A stretch of DNA of 64,000 bases. Origin: Lachnospiraceae bacterium. GTDB lineage: Bacteria; Bacillota; Clostridia; Lachnospirales; Lachnospiraceae. A program made the translations under genes and the position numbers. The notes beneath the pieces were generated by a model. It was not told where the DNA came from and did not search any database. It was given only the letters and a program-made list of their open reading frames with translations. The stretch lies in the NCBI GenBank assembly GCA_910574865.1, contig CAJTDN010000004.1, positions 214,219 to 278,218 on the forward strand. The letters run 5' to 3'. Numbering within the stretch: the first letter of the stretch is position 1; each line of letters begins with the position of its first letter. This document shows positions 16,607-24,798 of the stretch, piece by piece.

Positions 16607-17185
16607 TTACCCGTTTTGCAGCTGTGTCATACCCTTTGTTTCATAATAATCGGTTCTCGTCATACCATATAAATAGTAATCGCAATAGGTATTCACCATT
16701 TTTCCGTCGCGGATATGTCCCTCACGCTTAAACCCTGCGTTTTCCAATGTTTTATATGACGCGATATTTAGAACATGGACATCAGCCCATAATCGTTGTA
16801 ATTCTGTTTTTTCAAAACAAAAAATCACTACTTCAGTTAATGCTTCTGCCATAAGACCATTTCCTTGATAAATCGGAGAAAGCCGGAACGCCACCTTTGC
16901 CATGCGATCATTTTCAATGAGATATACCCACATCTCACCAATTACTTTATTGTCCTTTTTATAAACAATTCCCCAATGAAAGCTCTTTGTAGGTCGTTCC
17001 TTTTTTTGAAATAACAATTCCGGGTTTAAGTCACTTTTTCCGGGACGTTTCCCCCAATATTGATACAACGATTTGTCGCCCAACCATTCTTTCAAATCAT
17101 CAATATCATCATACTGCAAAGGACGTAATAGGAGCCTTTCTGTATCAAGTATCGGTTTGTTCTGAATATAATCTTGTAGTTTCAT
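16607..17185 (-). CDS. GNAT N-acetyltransferase, RimJ/RimL type
   Basis: A 192-residue product with the RimJ/RimL-like layout: N-terminal LDTERLLLRPLQYDDIDDL, the acetyl-CoA-binding loop region RLSPIYQGNGLMAEALTEV, and C-terminal NIASYKTLENAGFKREGHIR. Members acetylate protein N termini or small molecules including some antibiotics. The ATG at 17185 begins ten bases after the TrmO stop, so it is the second gene of a two-gene operon. Confidence 0.82.
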   Translation of the reverse strand: MKLQDYIQNKPILDTERLLLRPLQYDDIDDLKEWLGDKSLYQYWGKRPGKSDLNPELLFQKKERPTKSFHWGIVYKKDNKVIGEMWVYLIENDRMAKVAFRLSPIYQGNGLMAEALTEVVIFCFEKTELQRLWADVHVLNIASYKTLENAGFKREGHIRDGKMVNTYCDYYLYGMTRTDYYETKGMTQLQNG

Positions 17186-17194
17186 AAAGCCCCC

Positions 17195-17671
17195 TTAGAA
17201 ATTGAATACTTGTTCCCAATTAAAGCATCCGGACGCTTCTGTGCTTTTCGGCCATTCACTGCACCATACGGGAACGCCGGGGGTCTCCACTCTGTCAAAA
17301 CTCGGCGTATATGGCTTTATATCCAATACGGGAGTGTTGTCGTTCGCGTCAATAAAAGTAAGCCGAATAATTCCCCTGTTAAGATCAATACTGATAATTT
17401 CTGATGTTGTTAAAGCAATAGGGTTAGGACGGGCGGGCGACCTTGTGGCGAAAACGCCCATTACTGATGGTGCATTTTTATATGGCTGTTCGGTTTGTAA
17501 TATCTTTCTGTCTGATTGATTATCACAATCACTGAACCACCACACTACATTGATATGACTAAATCCTTCCAATGCTTGCAGTCCAGGAATATATTCCGGC
17601 TCTAATTCTATAAATGCTCCATTGTGATCATTCTTTACCTTTCCAATAGGCTTTAATTGATAATCGTTCAT
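17195..17671 (-). CDS. trmO: TrmO/TsaA-family tRNA N6-methyladenosine methyltransferase
   Basis: The ATG at 17671 sits behind AGGAGG; 158 residues. The TsaA/TrmO (UPF0066) signature is clear: PIGKVKNDHNG at the N terminus, GLQALEGFSHINVVWWFS, and the conserved loop GVFATRSPARPNPIALT. The family methylates N6 of t6A37 in tRNA using AdoMet. Carriage in a MerR-controlled accessory cassette is unusual; small TrmO-like proteins are sometimes found beside acetyltransferases and regulators. A longer frame from 17770 would overrun the promoter and was not used. Confidence 0.82.
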   Translation of the reverse strand: MNDYQLKPIGKVKNDHNGAFIELEPEYIPGLQALEGFSHINVVWWFSDCDNQSDRKILQTEQPYKNAPSVMGVFATRSPARPNPIALTTSEIISIDLNRGIIRLTFIDANDNTPVLDIKPYTPSFDRVETPGVPVWCSEWPKSTEASGCFNWEQVFNF

Positions 17672-17701
17672 ATCGTACCTCCTGTTTTTCGTTGTGAGTT
17701 C

Positions 17702-17732
17702 AGTATAATACCTCACATCATGTGAGATACAA
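17702..17732 (-). promoter_or_regulatory. MerR-type promoter of trmO-GNAT with palindromic operator
   Basis: On the minus strand: -35 TTGTAT (17732-17727), a 19-base spacer and -10 TATACT (17707-17702). The spacer holds the perfect palindrome CTCACATCATGTGAG. A 19-base spacer filled by a dyad is the usual MerR-family activator site; the neighbouring MerR gene is the likely regulator. Confidence 0.65.
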
Positions 17733-17772
17733 GAGGGAAAATAAAAATGCCCTGCATTTTTGCAGGACATTA

Positions 17773-18585
17773 CTACCTTAATTCCAAAGGTATTTGTATT
17801 TCAGTCAGGTACTTTGCCGGATTACTTTCATTCCATGCCCCTCTATGCACAATTTGGCGCATAGGATTGGACATTCGATATTCACTGTTTTTTTGCAGCC
17901 ATTCAGCAAAAGCAATATACGCTCCTTTGATATTTGAAAAATCACCATACACCATCGTACAGGCCATAACAGGTACAGGCTCAATCGTGCGGAAACAGAA
18001 TGGAGCAATATCTTTGCATAACTTATTTACAGGAACGCATAACTCAATATCTACATTTTGTTCCTTATATTCTGTGTCGTGATAAACGGAAAATGTATGA
18101 TTGGACATTTCTATTTTCTGCTCTTTGGCAAAAGCAGAAAGTTCATTCCATAAATCACCCTCGGAGTAATATGTCGGAACAACTCTACGCAAAGATAACA
18201 CTTGATACTCTGGTATCGCCTTAATGGAAATATTGTAATGAAGTTCCCCTTTGCTTTCTTGTATCTCGTTTTTTGCTATCGCAATTTTCCGTATTTTCTC
18301 CTGCTCGTTTTGTATAGTCTGCTCGATTTCTAATCGTTTTTTTTCAAGGGTTTCAAGAAGTAAACGATCATTCATTTCAAGCGCAAGTGCAATTTCAGAA
18401 ACAAGAAAGCCACTGTCACGCAAATACAATATTCTGTTCAGACGGGGGATTTGAGTTACAGAGTACATTCGGTGTCCCGTCCATTTATCGACTTCTGCTG
18501 GTTTCAACAGCCCCACTTCATCATAATATCGAAGCATACGAATAGATACTTGTGTCAGCTTTGAAAATTCACCTATTCTAAACAT
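17773..18585 (-). CDS. MerR-family regulator with GyrI-like effector domain
   Basis: A 270-residue protein: N-terminal MerR head (RIGEFSKLTQVSIRMLRYYD, then WTGHRMYSVTQI), dimerisation helix about 80-120, then a C-terminal GyrI-like ligand-binding domain (about 125-270) ending PAKYLTEIQIPLELR. This is the BltR/BmrR plan, where the domain binds lipophilic drugs. It lies just upstream of trmO on the same strand and probably controls trmO-GNAT and itself. Confidence 0.85.
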   Translation of the reverse strand: MFRIGEFSKLTQVSIRMLRYYDEVGLLKPAEVDKWTGHRMYSVTQIPRLNRILYLRDSGFLVSEIALALEMNDRLLLETLEKKRLEIEQTIQNEQEKIRKIAIAKNEIQESKGELHYNISIKAIPEYQVLSLRRVVPTYYSEGDLWNELSAFAKEQKIEMSNHTFSVYHDTEYKEQNVDIELCVPVNKLCKDIAPFCFRTIEPVPVMACTMVYGDFSNIKGAYIAFAEWLQKNSEYRMSNPMRQIVHRGAWNESNPAKYLTEIQIPLELR

Positions 18586-18611
18586 CTTATCACCTCTTGT
18601 ATATCATTATA

Positions 18612-18634
18612 CTTGAAGTTTTTTACACTTCAAG
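18612..18634 (-). promoter_or_regulatory. Dyad in promoter of the MerR-GyrI gene
   Basis: CTTGAAGT and ACTTCAAG form a dyad with a 7-base centre. On the minus strand it overlaps a -35-like TTGAAG and lies directly upstream of -10 TATAAT (about 18606-18611). It is likely the autoregulatory site. Confidence 0.55.
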
Positions 18635-18775
18635 CAGATTTGGCACATATCCATAACGGAGAAACGGCATAGCCCCAAAAGCCGCGCCGTTTTCCGAAAA
18701 CAATTCTTTATGCTGTTTCCCCAAAAAAATGTTTTGAAACCAAAATACTTGTTTTCCCATAACGACACACAGGGC

Positions 18776-18820
18776 ACAGTATCAGAAGAATCAGAATATA
18801 CTTCGGATCCGATGTTCTAA
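18776..18820 (+). pseudogene. 3' remnant of the 13.1-13.8 kb backbone gene
   Basis: Fifteen codons reading TVSEESEYTSDPMF-stop match the end of the backbone gene at 13088-13753 (AEYASNPMF-stop). The terminator follows it as in the intact copy. It is a scrap of a second, diverged backbone copy between cargo cassettes. Bases 18640-18775 hold nothing I can name. Confidence 0.75.
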
Positions 18821-18837
18821 AATTAAGAATAAAAAAG

Positions 18838-18861
18838 CGATGCAGTCTGCATCGTTTTTTT
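18838..18861 (+). terminator. Backbone terminator, copy 2
   Basis: Stem CGATGCA / TGCATCG with a short GTC loop and T7 tail. Same sequence family as 13769 and 22464, with the loop shortened. Confidence 0.8.
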
Positions 18862-18875
18862 GCCACAAATAGATT

Positions 18876-18935
18876 TTATTTTAGCTTTATCTCGTTTGTA
18901 TCACTAACCAACCATTCCATTGAAACATGCAAGGC
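18876..18935 (-). pseudogene. 3' remnant of the 22.5 kb XRE gene
   Basis: About 60 bases are nearly identical to the 3' end of the XRE gene at 22509-22778, including the codons for the C-terminal EIKLK and stop. Similarity ends after CATGCAAGGC. Together with the previous two entries it shows a second copy of the backbone junction here. Bases 18936-19154 upstream of the AraC gene carry no other gene. Confidence 0.75.
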
Positions 18936-19154
18936 AATCTTCAATGTTTGCCATATGGCACCTCCCACCTACATTGTATATTTCATACTCTGCCCGTGGA
19001 ATGTTGCTATATGCGTCAAACCTACATTTTATTATTCCTCATGCCTCTTGAAAAGAAAAAAATAATACGTTATCGTTAGTTTACCAAAGTTCGCAGAAAC
19101 GGCGAGGAATAAAATTGCTATTTGCTGTATGCTATATGTAAGGAGGTCAAAGAC

Positions 19155-20039
19155 ATGGAATGGTTAAATAGTCTAAGTAAGGCCATTGAATATATCGAAA
19201 ATCACTTAGAGCAGGAAATATCGTTTGACGAAGCGGCCCGGATTGCGAGCTGTTCAACCTATTACTTTCAGCGGATTTTCTCTTATGTCGCCGGTATATC
19301 GTTGGCAGAATATATCCGCAGGCGCAGAATGACGCAAGCTGCCTTTGAATTACAGCGAACAGATAAAAAAGTTTTGGAGATTGCCTTAAAATATGGGTAT
19401 GCCTCCCCGACTTCTTTTAACAGAACGTTTCAGTCCGTACATGGGATTTCCCCTGTTGCAGCCAAACAAAAAGGGGCTGTTCTAAACGCTTACCCGCCAA
19501 TCCGATTTTCCGTAAAAGTTTCAGGAGGGAGTGCAATGTCCTACCACATTATTGAGAAGCCTGCTTTTCATATCGTAGGTATCCGTATGAATTTGGTTGA
19601 CGATATGGAAGAAAATCAGAAAAACGTTCCTCTTTTTTGGGAACAAGCGTTGAATGACAGGCGCTTTTCCGAACTGTGCGAATTAAACAATGCTGCGCCA
19701 AATGGGATTTTAGGTATCAGCGTATATGAAAATCCCGAAAATATCTTTTATTATATTGCAACGTCCAGCACCAATAAGGCACCTGATGGAATATGCGAAT
19801 ATGAAATTCCCGCCTCTACATGGGTTGTTTTTGAAAACGATGGATATTTCAAAGAGAATGTCCAATCAGTCTTTAGAAGACTTTATACGGAATGGCTGCC
19901 TTTTTCGGGGTACGAGTATGCCGGTCTGCCGGACATTGAAGTATATCCTATCCAAAACAAAACAGTCCAGTCCGGCCATTCCGAAGTATGGATTGCTATA
20001 AGAAAAGAAAAGGAGAATGAAAATGGAGTATCAAATTGA
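19155..20039 (+). CDS. AraC-family regulator with GyrI-like effector domain
   Basis: The ATG at 19155 is eight bases after AAGGAGG; 294 residues. An N-terminal AraC-type pair of helix-turn-helices ([20 protein letters not shown], then [17 protein letters not shown]) is followed by a GyrI-like ligand domain from about residue 125 ([17 protein letters not shown]) to SEVWIAI. This is the Rob/SoxS-like plan for sensing hydrophobic compounds. It heads an operon with a free GyrI-like protein and an ABC exporter. Confidence 0.87.
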   Translation: MEWLNSLSKAIEYIENHLEQEISFDEAARIASCSTYYFQRIFSYVAGISLAEYIRRRRMTQAAFELQRTDKKVLEIALKYGYASPTSFNRTFQSVHGISPVAAKQKGAVLNAYPPIRFSVKVSGGSAMSYHIIEKPAFHIVGIRMNLVDDMEENQKNVPLFWEQALNDRRFSELCELNNAAPNGILGISVYENPENIFYYIATSSTNKAPDGICEYEIPASTWVVFENDGYFKENVQSVFRRLYTEWLPFSGYEYAGLPDIEVYPIQNKTVQSGHSEVWIAIRKEKENENGVSN

Positions 20040-20478
20040 GATCAGAGAAATAGAGCCTGTGCGCGTGGCTTACATCAAATTCAAAGGGTTTGCCCCGGAA
20101 GCAAACAAAGTGTTTCCAAATGTATTCAAATCTATTCGAGGGCAATCAAACGGAGCGCCGTTCTTCTGTTATTTGTCAATGAACCAGGAGACCAAAATGG
20201 GCGATATGGAACTCTGTGTGCCGACGGAAGCCACTCCTGCGGGAAATGGAATTGAAGTAAAGGAAATACCCCGGATAAAGGCCGTGTGTGTAACACATAT
20301 TGGTTCCTATGAAACGCTCACATCTGCTTATGCTGCGATTGACAGCTATGCGGCAGAAAACCGTTTGAAGCTGTGTCCGCCTTTCCGGGAAGTTTTCATT
20401 AAAGGCCCTGGAATGTTTTTGAAAGGAAATCCAGACAAATATATCACGGAAATACAATTTCCCATCCAGGAGAACTAA
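20023..20478 (+). CDS. Stand-alone GyrI-like domain protein
   Basis: The ATG at 20023 is seven bases after AGGAG; ATG 20017 is too close. The 151-residue product is a GyrI-like effector-binding domain throughout ([20 protein letters not shown] at the start, [12 protein letters not shown] at the end), without a DNA-binding part. It overlaps the AraC gene by 17 bases. Such free domains may sequester drugs or tune the regulator; this is inference. Confidence 0.8.
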   Translation: MEYQIEIREIEPVRVAYIKFKGFAPEANKVFPNVFKSIRGQSNGAPFFCYLSMNQETKMGDMELCVPTEATPAGNGIEVKEIPRIKAVCVTHIGSYETLTSAYAAIDSYAAENRLKLCPPFREVFIKGPGMFLKGNPDKYITEIQFPIQEN

Positions 20479-20483
20479 GTGCC

Positions 20484-21434
20484 ATGTATGCTATTGAAGT
20501 CAATAAAGTGGTTAAAAAATATAAAAATGGTGTGCAGGCGTTAGATCGGTTAAGCCTATCTGTTCAGAAAGGGCAAATCTTTTCCCTGCTGGGTCAGAAC
20601 GGGGCGGGCAAATCAACACTCATTCGTATTTTGACAACATATTTGCAGCCAACAGCCGGTGAAGTTACTATGCTCGGAAAGGATATTTATAGCGAAGCAG
20701 CAGCTATCCGTTCTGAAATTGCCTGTGTTTCACAGCATATTTCCATTGACACGCACCTTTCTTTAGAGGAAAACATGATATTTCAAAGCCGTTTATATAA
20801 AATCCCGAAAGCTGCCGCACAGAAGCGAATGGAGAAGCTGATCGCAGATTTTGATTTAAGCAAATATCGGAAATATCCTGTATCTTCTTACTCTGGCGGT
20901 GTGAAACGCCGACTGGATATTGCATTAAACATGATGTCAAATCCGCACATTTTGTTTTTGGATGAACCTACGGTTGGCATGGATATTCAGTCACGCATGG
21001 CTATGTGGGATATGATGAGAAAAATCCGGGATGATTTTGGAACGACAATTTTTCTCACAACCCACTATTTGGAGGAAGCAGATCAGCTAAGTGACGCAAT
21101 CTGCATTATGAAAGGGGGAAAGGAAGCCATACAGGGCAGTCCAGACACCTTAAAGTCCATACTTCGTCAATCTGTTATTCAGGTGAAGTTTGCGGACAGC
21201 AAGGACGCACAAAAATATCTCCCCCTTTTGCAGCAGCACCAGCCCGCTCAAACATTCTCTATACGGAACGCCTCTGTACTCTGTAATTCCAGTGATGAAC
21301 ATCCCAGCATGGCCGATTTGATGTCTTTCCTTTTGGAATATCACATTCCATTGTTAGGAATTGAAATCTTGCAGCCCACATTGGAAGATGTTTTTCTGCG
21401 TTTGACACAGGACGGACGGGAGGGATGTGCATGA
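20484..21434 (+). CDS. ABC transporter ATP-binding protein, second exporter
   Basis: A 316-residue protein with Walker A GQNGAGKST, Q-loop VSQHIS, signature SGGVKRR, Walker B ILFLDEPTVGMD and H-loop LTTHYLEEADQLS, followed by a C-terminal extension of about 90 residues typical of DrrA/CcmA-like drug-export ATPases. It starts five bases after the GyrI-like stop. Ribosome binding site CAGGAG. Confidence 0.9.
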   Translation: MYAIEVNKVVKKYKNGVQALDRLSLSVQKGQIFSLLGQNGAGKSTLIRILTTYLQPTAGEVTMLGKDIYSEAAAIRSEIACVSQHISIDTHLSLEENMIFQSRLYKIPKAAAQKRMEKLIADFDLSKYRKYPVSSYSGGVKRRLDIALNMMSNPHILFLDEPTVGMDIQSRMAMWDMMRKIRDDFGTTIFLTTHYLEEADQLSDAICIMKGGKEAIQGSPDTLKSILRQSVIQVKFADSKDAQKYLPLLQQHQPAQTFSIRNASVLCNSSDEHPSMADLMSFLLEYHIPLLGIEILQPTLEDVFLRLTQDGREGCA

Positions 21435-22186
21435 GTGTTTTTACTATTTTGTATCGGAATATCAAATGGCGCTTTCACAATTCCTTTACCATTATTGTGA
21501 CGATTTTGCAGCCACTCCTTTGGTTAGTGCTTTACAGTGCGGTTGCTTCTCAAACAATGCAGGGAACAGGGATTGTCAATTATACAGGCTTTATCCTGCC
21601 CGGTCTTATTATATTGGTGAGCTTTTCCGCTTGCAGCAGCGGAGGAATTATGAACTACATGATGAAAGCAGACGGCAGCTTTTACCGCATTTTGATTGCG
21701 CCGGTAAGACGGACATCCATTGTTTTAGGGCAGCTTTTAGAGGCGGTGCTATGCACATTTCTTGAAGTTTTCATTATGGGAGCTATCAGCCTTTTGTTCT
21801 CCGTAGAAATTGCCGCTGACATTGGAGCAATTTTGCTGGCTATACTACTGGTGTTTTTAGGGGCTTTCTTTATATCAGGGATGGCGTATGGAATTAGCCT
21901 TATTCTCCCGAATGAAGTCGTTTATGAAACAGTAATGAACGCAATCGTACTGCCTCTATTTTTCCTTAGTACCGCACTGTTTCCGGCAGGAGGAATGGAT
22001 GGGATTTTAGGCGTTATCGTCAATCTAAACCCTTTTACTCATATCATCAATGCTTTACGTTCTTTATTGCTGAACGGAACACTTGCAACTAGGGAACTGC
22101 TTTTCGTGTTTATTCTCTATTTGGTAATGGGAGGTATCAGTTTTAGCTGGGCGCTACACCGCTTAAACCGTGAAACAGCCCTATAA
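21431..22186 (+). CDS. ABC-2 type permease, second exporter
   Basis: The ATG at 21431 is about six bases after GGGAGGG; a second ATG at 21425 is too near. The 251-residue product has six hydrophobic segments and the DrrB-like ABC-2 pattern (LYSAVASQTMQGTG, NPFTHIINALRSLLLNGT). It pairs with the overlapping ATPase. Last gene of the AraC-GyrI-ABC operon. Confidence 0.88.
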   Translation: MSVFTILYRNIKWRFHNSFTIIVTILQPLLWLVLYSAVASQTMQGTGIVNYTGFILPGLIILVSFSACSSGGIMNYMMKADGSFYRILIAPVRRTSIVLGQLLEAVLCTFLEVFIMGAISLLFSVEIAADIGAILLAILLVFLGAFFISGMAYGISLILPNEVVYETVMNAIVLPLFFLSTALFPAGGMDGILGVIVNLNPFTHIINALRSLLLNGTLATRELLFVFILYLVMGGISFSWALHRLNRETAL

Positions 22187-22204
22187 ATGATCGTGATAAA
22201 TGCT

Positions 22205-22249
22205 TGCTGCCGGATGACGGCAAAAGAAAAAAAGCCGTCGTGCAGCAGC
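22205..22249 (+). terminator. Hairpin after second ABC operon
   Basis: GCTGC...GACGGC and GCCGTC...GCAGC pair around an A-rich loop 19 bases after the permease stop. A related hairpin with ACGACGGC arms occurs at 386-428. Bases 22250-22393 hold another GCGGCGGC/GCCGCC stem and no gene. Confidence 0.5.
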
Positions 22250-22393
22250 TCTTTTGACACGCCTGTTCTATCAGCGGCGGCTTTGAATAAATCAAGGCCG
22301 CCGTTCTTTTGCCCTCCACACAGAATGACGACGCCCTGACGATAGGTACACAGTCAAAAAAAGTCTGACCCTGGTGACGGGGACAAGCGGCCA

Positions 22394-22464
22394 CGAGTAT
22401 GCACTATACCATGTAAATCAACTTCATAACACTTCTATATTTGCCCGGTTGGTCTATGACCTGC
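22394..22464. repeat. 71-bp inverted repeat, copy B
   Basis: The reverse complement of 16446-16516 with five mismatches. Its outer end abuts the third copy of the backbone terminator, so it marks the right border of the cargo region. Confidence 0.85.
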
Positions 22465-22493
22465 GATGCAGTCTGCTGATTGCATCGTTTTTT
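22464..22493 (+). terminator. Backbone terminator, copy 3
   Basis: Stem CGATGCA / TGCATCG, loop GTCTGCTGAT, T6 tail. Virtually the same hairpin as 13769, now preceded by inverted-repeat copy B rather than by its gene. Confidence 0.85.
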
Positions 22494-22508
22494 CGCTGCT
22501 GATAGATT

Positions 22509-22778
22509 TTATTTTAGCTTTATCTCGTCTGTATCACTAACCAGCCATTCCATTGAAACATGCAAGGCTTTTGCCAACATATGCAGCTCTGCATCGCAGA
22601 CATGTCGCTGGTTCTTCTCTATACGCGATATGATCAGAGGCGTCATATCCTCCATGCCCATAAACTGAATCCTTTGGGCAAGCTCCTCTTGTGTAATCGG
22701 AGGCTTTTGCAGTGCGCGGCCCAATCTTACTTTATCAGAGCATATATTTCCTTTTATTGTAAACATGCTTCTACCCAT
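22509..22778 (-). CDS. XRE-family HTH regulator
   Basis: An 89-residue protein with an XRE-type helix-turn-helix: EELAQRIQFMGMEDMTPLII followed by SRIEKNQRHVCDAELHMLAK and LHVSMEWLV. GGAG lies nine bases before the ATG at 22778. It is convergent with the cargo region. The 3' end is duplicated at 18876-18935, so the gene was present when the cargo stacked up. Probable repressor of backbone functions. Confidence 0.78.
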   Translation of the reverse strand: MGRSMFTIKGNICSDKVRLGRALQKPPITQEELAQRIQFMGMEDMTPLIISRIEKNQRHVCDAELHMLAKALHVSMEWLVSDTDEIKLK

Positions 22779-23134
22779 TCAAAAATCTCCATTTTCTCTG
22801 TCTTATTTAGATATTTTTTATCGTGTCTATTGATTTTATACTGAAACAAGATATAATGTTGGATAGGGTGGATATTTATTATCTTGTTTAGATGGAAATA
22901 TGTTTTTTTTATGATTGTCTGCGACCAATGCGGTTCATGCTTTGATAATGGCCATATAGTGAGGATTGCGTAGTGAAGAACTTCTTTGGCGTGGTATGGC
23001 AGATAAAATGGCACAAAAGTGGCATAGGAAATGCCGATGACATGGAAAAGAAAATCTGTTATACTTATATCGTCTACAAGTGGGTTCTCAGGAATCTGCT
23101 TGTTTTTTTATTTTCAGGAAAGGAGTTCGATACT
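22779..23134. other. Intergenic, AT-rich regulatory stretch
   Basis: No supported gene. It separates the minus-strand XRE gene from the plus-strand zinc-ribbon membrane protein and should hold both promoters. A frame opening at 22973 joins the downstream gene but lacks a ribosome binding site and is read as untranslated. Confidence 0.4.
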
Positions 23135-23524
23135 ATGAAATACTGTCCATATTGCGGCGGAGAACTTGCAAATCCGGCAGCATCTTTTTGTACGGAATGC
23201 GGGGAATCGTTATCCTCTGCGGTTCCGGAGGAAGCGCCGGTTGCCGAAGCGCACCGGGAGAAGAAAAAGAGTAGCAAGAAACATGTAAAGAAAAGAAGAT
23301 ATTCAGGTAAAACAAAAAGACCAGCTGTTCCTGTGAAAGCTGGTGAGGCATCTGAGCCGGTAAGAGAAGATGATTATGACGGCTATTATGATGATGTCCG
23401 TCCCTTTGATGAAGGGGGAGGGCGTGAGGAGATTGACAAGGCGCTGGTTAAAAAGATTATATTGGTGGTGGTCTGTGTTCTCTTAATTGCCGGAGCTTGT
23501 GTTGCACTTATGTACTTGATATAA
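23135..23524 (+). CDS. Zinc-ribbon membrane protein
   Basis: The ATG at 23135 follows GGAAAGGAG. The 129-residue product has an N-terminal double-Cys ribbon (YCPYCGGELANP, FCTECGESL), a long basic linker (KKKSSKKHVKKRRYSGKTKRP), an acidic Asp/Tyr segment (DDYDGYYDDV) and one C-terminal transmembrane helix (IILVVVCVLLIAGACVAL). The ribbon would face the cytoplasm. Such tail-anchored ribbon proteins are common in Clostridia; role unknown. Confidence 0.75.
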   Translation: MKYCPYCGGELANPAASFCTECGESLSSAVPEEAPVAEAHREKKKSSKKHVKKRRYSGKTKRPAVPVKAGEASEPVREDDYDGYYDDVRPFDEGGGREEIDKALVKKIILVVVCVLLIAGACVALMYLI

Positions 23525-23598
23525 ACAGCGTAATAAAATGTTGTAAATCACCTTATCCAATCGTGTAATGTAATTGAAAGGTCAAAGAGGTGATGAAC

Positions 23599-24162
23599 AT
23601 GATTTATTTGTCCAAAGGGATTGTAAAAGAAAACTCCACGGAACATCTTCTCCGAGTGGCGAGATGTGGTCAGGAATATAGTTTATCCGGAGAACAGGCG
23701 GCATTGTGGCTGAACGGGAGGTTTGGTTTTTCCGAAGCGAAAACAGAATCGGAGAAACGGACGCTGAAGCATTTGGCAAGAATGGGTCTGGCAGAAACGG
23801 GAGCAGAAAATACTGATGTGGCAAGATACAGAATCCTCACACAGTGCGTTTGCTGCCCGGCGGTCAATGCAAAACCGGAAATTTTTTTGAGCCACGCAGA
23901 AAAGGAAGCATTAACCTGGCTTCGGAATGCCGGACTTCGGCTGACGGTAGCAGAACTTATCTATCTTAGAGAGCATAAGATCAGGCCTGAACCTCGATAT
24001 CTCCATTCTGAAAACCGGCAGGCGTTGGTGGAGGCGATCTACACAAAGAATACCATCGCAGATAATTGTCTGGAGCAGATCATGGAATGCGCAGAATGCA
24101 GGGATGAAACCATGAGGATATTGCTCGGCCTGCTGAAGAAAAAGAAACTAATCGTATTGTGA
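23599..24162 (+). CDS. Unknown protein, likely winged-helix fold
   Basis: ATG 23599 is eight bases after AGAGG; GTG 23590 and ATG 23593 are alternatives. The product of about 187 residues has helical repeats with LLRVARCGQEYSLSGEQAAL and TLKHLARMGLAETG, which resemble winged-helix units, a CVCC pair near residue 85, and a C-terminal CAECRDETM segment. DNA binding is plausible but unproven. The next gene begins ten bases downstream. Confidence 0.55.
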   Translation: MIYLSKGIVKENSTEHLLRVARCGQEYSLSGEQAALWLNGRFGFSEAKTESEKRTLKHLARMGLAETGAENTDVARYRILTQCVCCPAVNAKPEIFLSHAEKEALTWLRNAGLRLTVAELIYLREHKIRPEPRYLHSENRQALVEAIYTKNTIADNCLEQIMECAECRDETMRILLGLLKKKKLIVL

Positions 24163-24172
24163 GGTGAAGCAG

Positions 24173-24622
24173 ATGAAGGAGAGATTTTATGAGTTGCCAG
24201 CACCTTTACAAAAGCAGATTGCCATAAGAATTGTAGGGGGTGCTGTTTTCCTGCTGTTGTTTGTTATCATCTTGCTTGGTTTCCGGGATTTCTATTTTAG
24301 TTTACCCTGCCTGCTGTTGTCCGGGTTTCTGCTTATAAATGGGATTCGACTATGCTATAATAGCTTTGCTGGCAACTATATGTGCATCCAGGGAACCTGC
24401 GAGAAAATTGAAACGGTCGGGCTCCGAAAAAGAACCAAGGGGATCTGGGTTCAACTGGAGGGAAACGTAGTGAAAATTCCTATTCGGCAAAGAATGAAGG
24501 TGCTCTCTATTGGCGATACTGTTATTATATACTTATCAGACAAAACCCCGGTATATGAGCATGAGGGCAATTATATGATATGCAGCTACTATGCACTGGG
24601 AATAGAAAAGAGAGGTAATTAA
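24173..24622 (+). CDS. Two-helix membrane protein with soluble beta domain
   Basis: The ATG at 24173 is six bases after GAGGTG. The 149-residue product has two adjacent transmembrane helices at about 20-60 (GGAVFLLLFVIILLGF; FSLPCLLLSGFLLINGI) and a C-terminal beta-rich domain (TKGIWVQLEGNVVKIPIRQR), similar in shape to NfeD/OB-type membrane proteins. It forms a run with the genes before and after it. Function unknown. Confidence 0.6.
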   Translation: MKERFYELPAPLQKQIAIRIVGGAVFLLLFVIILLGFRDFYFSLPCLLLSGFLLINGIRLCYNSFAGNYMCIQGTCEKIETVGLRKRTKGIWVQLEGNVVKIPIRQRMKVLSIGDTVIIYLSDKTPVYEHEGNYMICSYYALGIEKRGN

Positions 24623-24623
24623 A

Positions 24624-24785
24624 ATGGAAGCAGATAAGGAGATGTTGAATCGGCTCTTGAACGAAATACAGGAGTTGGTCAAGGAAAACGAAAATGAAGA
24701 CGGCACCTACCGATTTGACTTGCTGAAGGCAGTCATTGCTTTGGATTTCGCAAAAACGGAGATCGAAAAGGCTATTTTTAAGTGA
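24624..24785 (+). CDS. Small acidic protein, 53 residues
   Basis: Begins MEADKEMLNRLLNEIQELVK directly after the previous stop and ends DFAKTEIEKAIFK, with AGAGGTAATT before its ATG. Two amphipathic helices are separated by an ENENEDG loop. It is the last gene before leader copy 2. No family recognised. Confidence 0.5.
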   Translation: MEADKEMLNRLLNEIQELVKENENEDGTYRFDLLKAVIALDFAKTEIEKAIFK

Positions 24786-24798
24786 TTTTTCAGATGGA

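Noticed and set aside
22973..23134. Extended N terminus for the zinc-ribbon membrane protein
   Set aside because: The stretch lacks a ribosome binding site, while ATG 23135 has GGAAAGGAG and begins directly with the ribbon motif.
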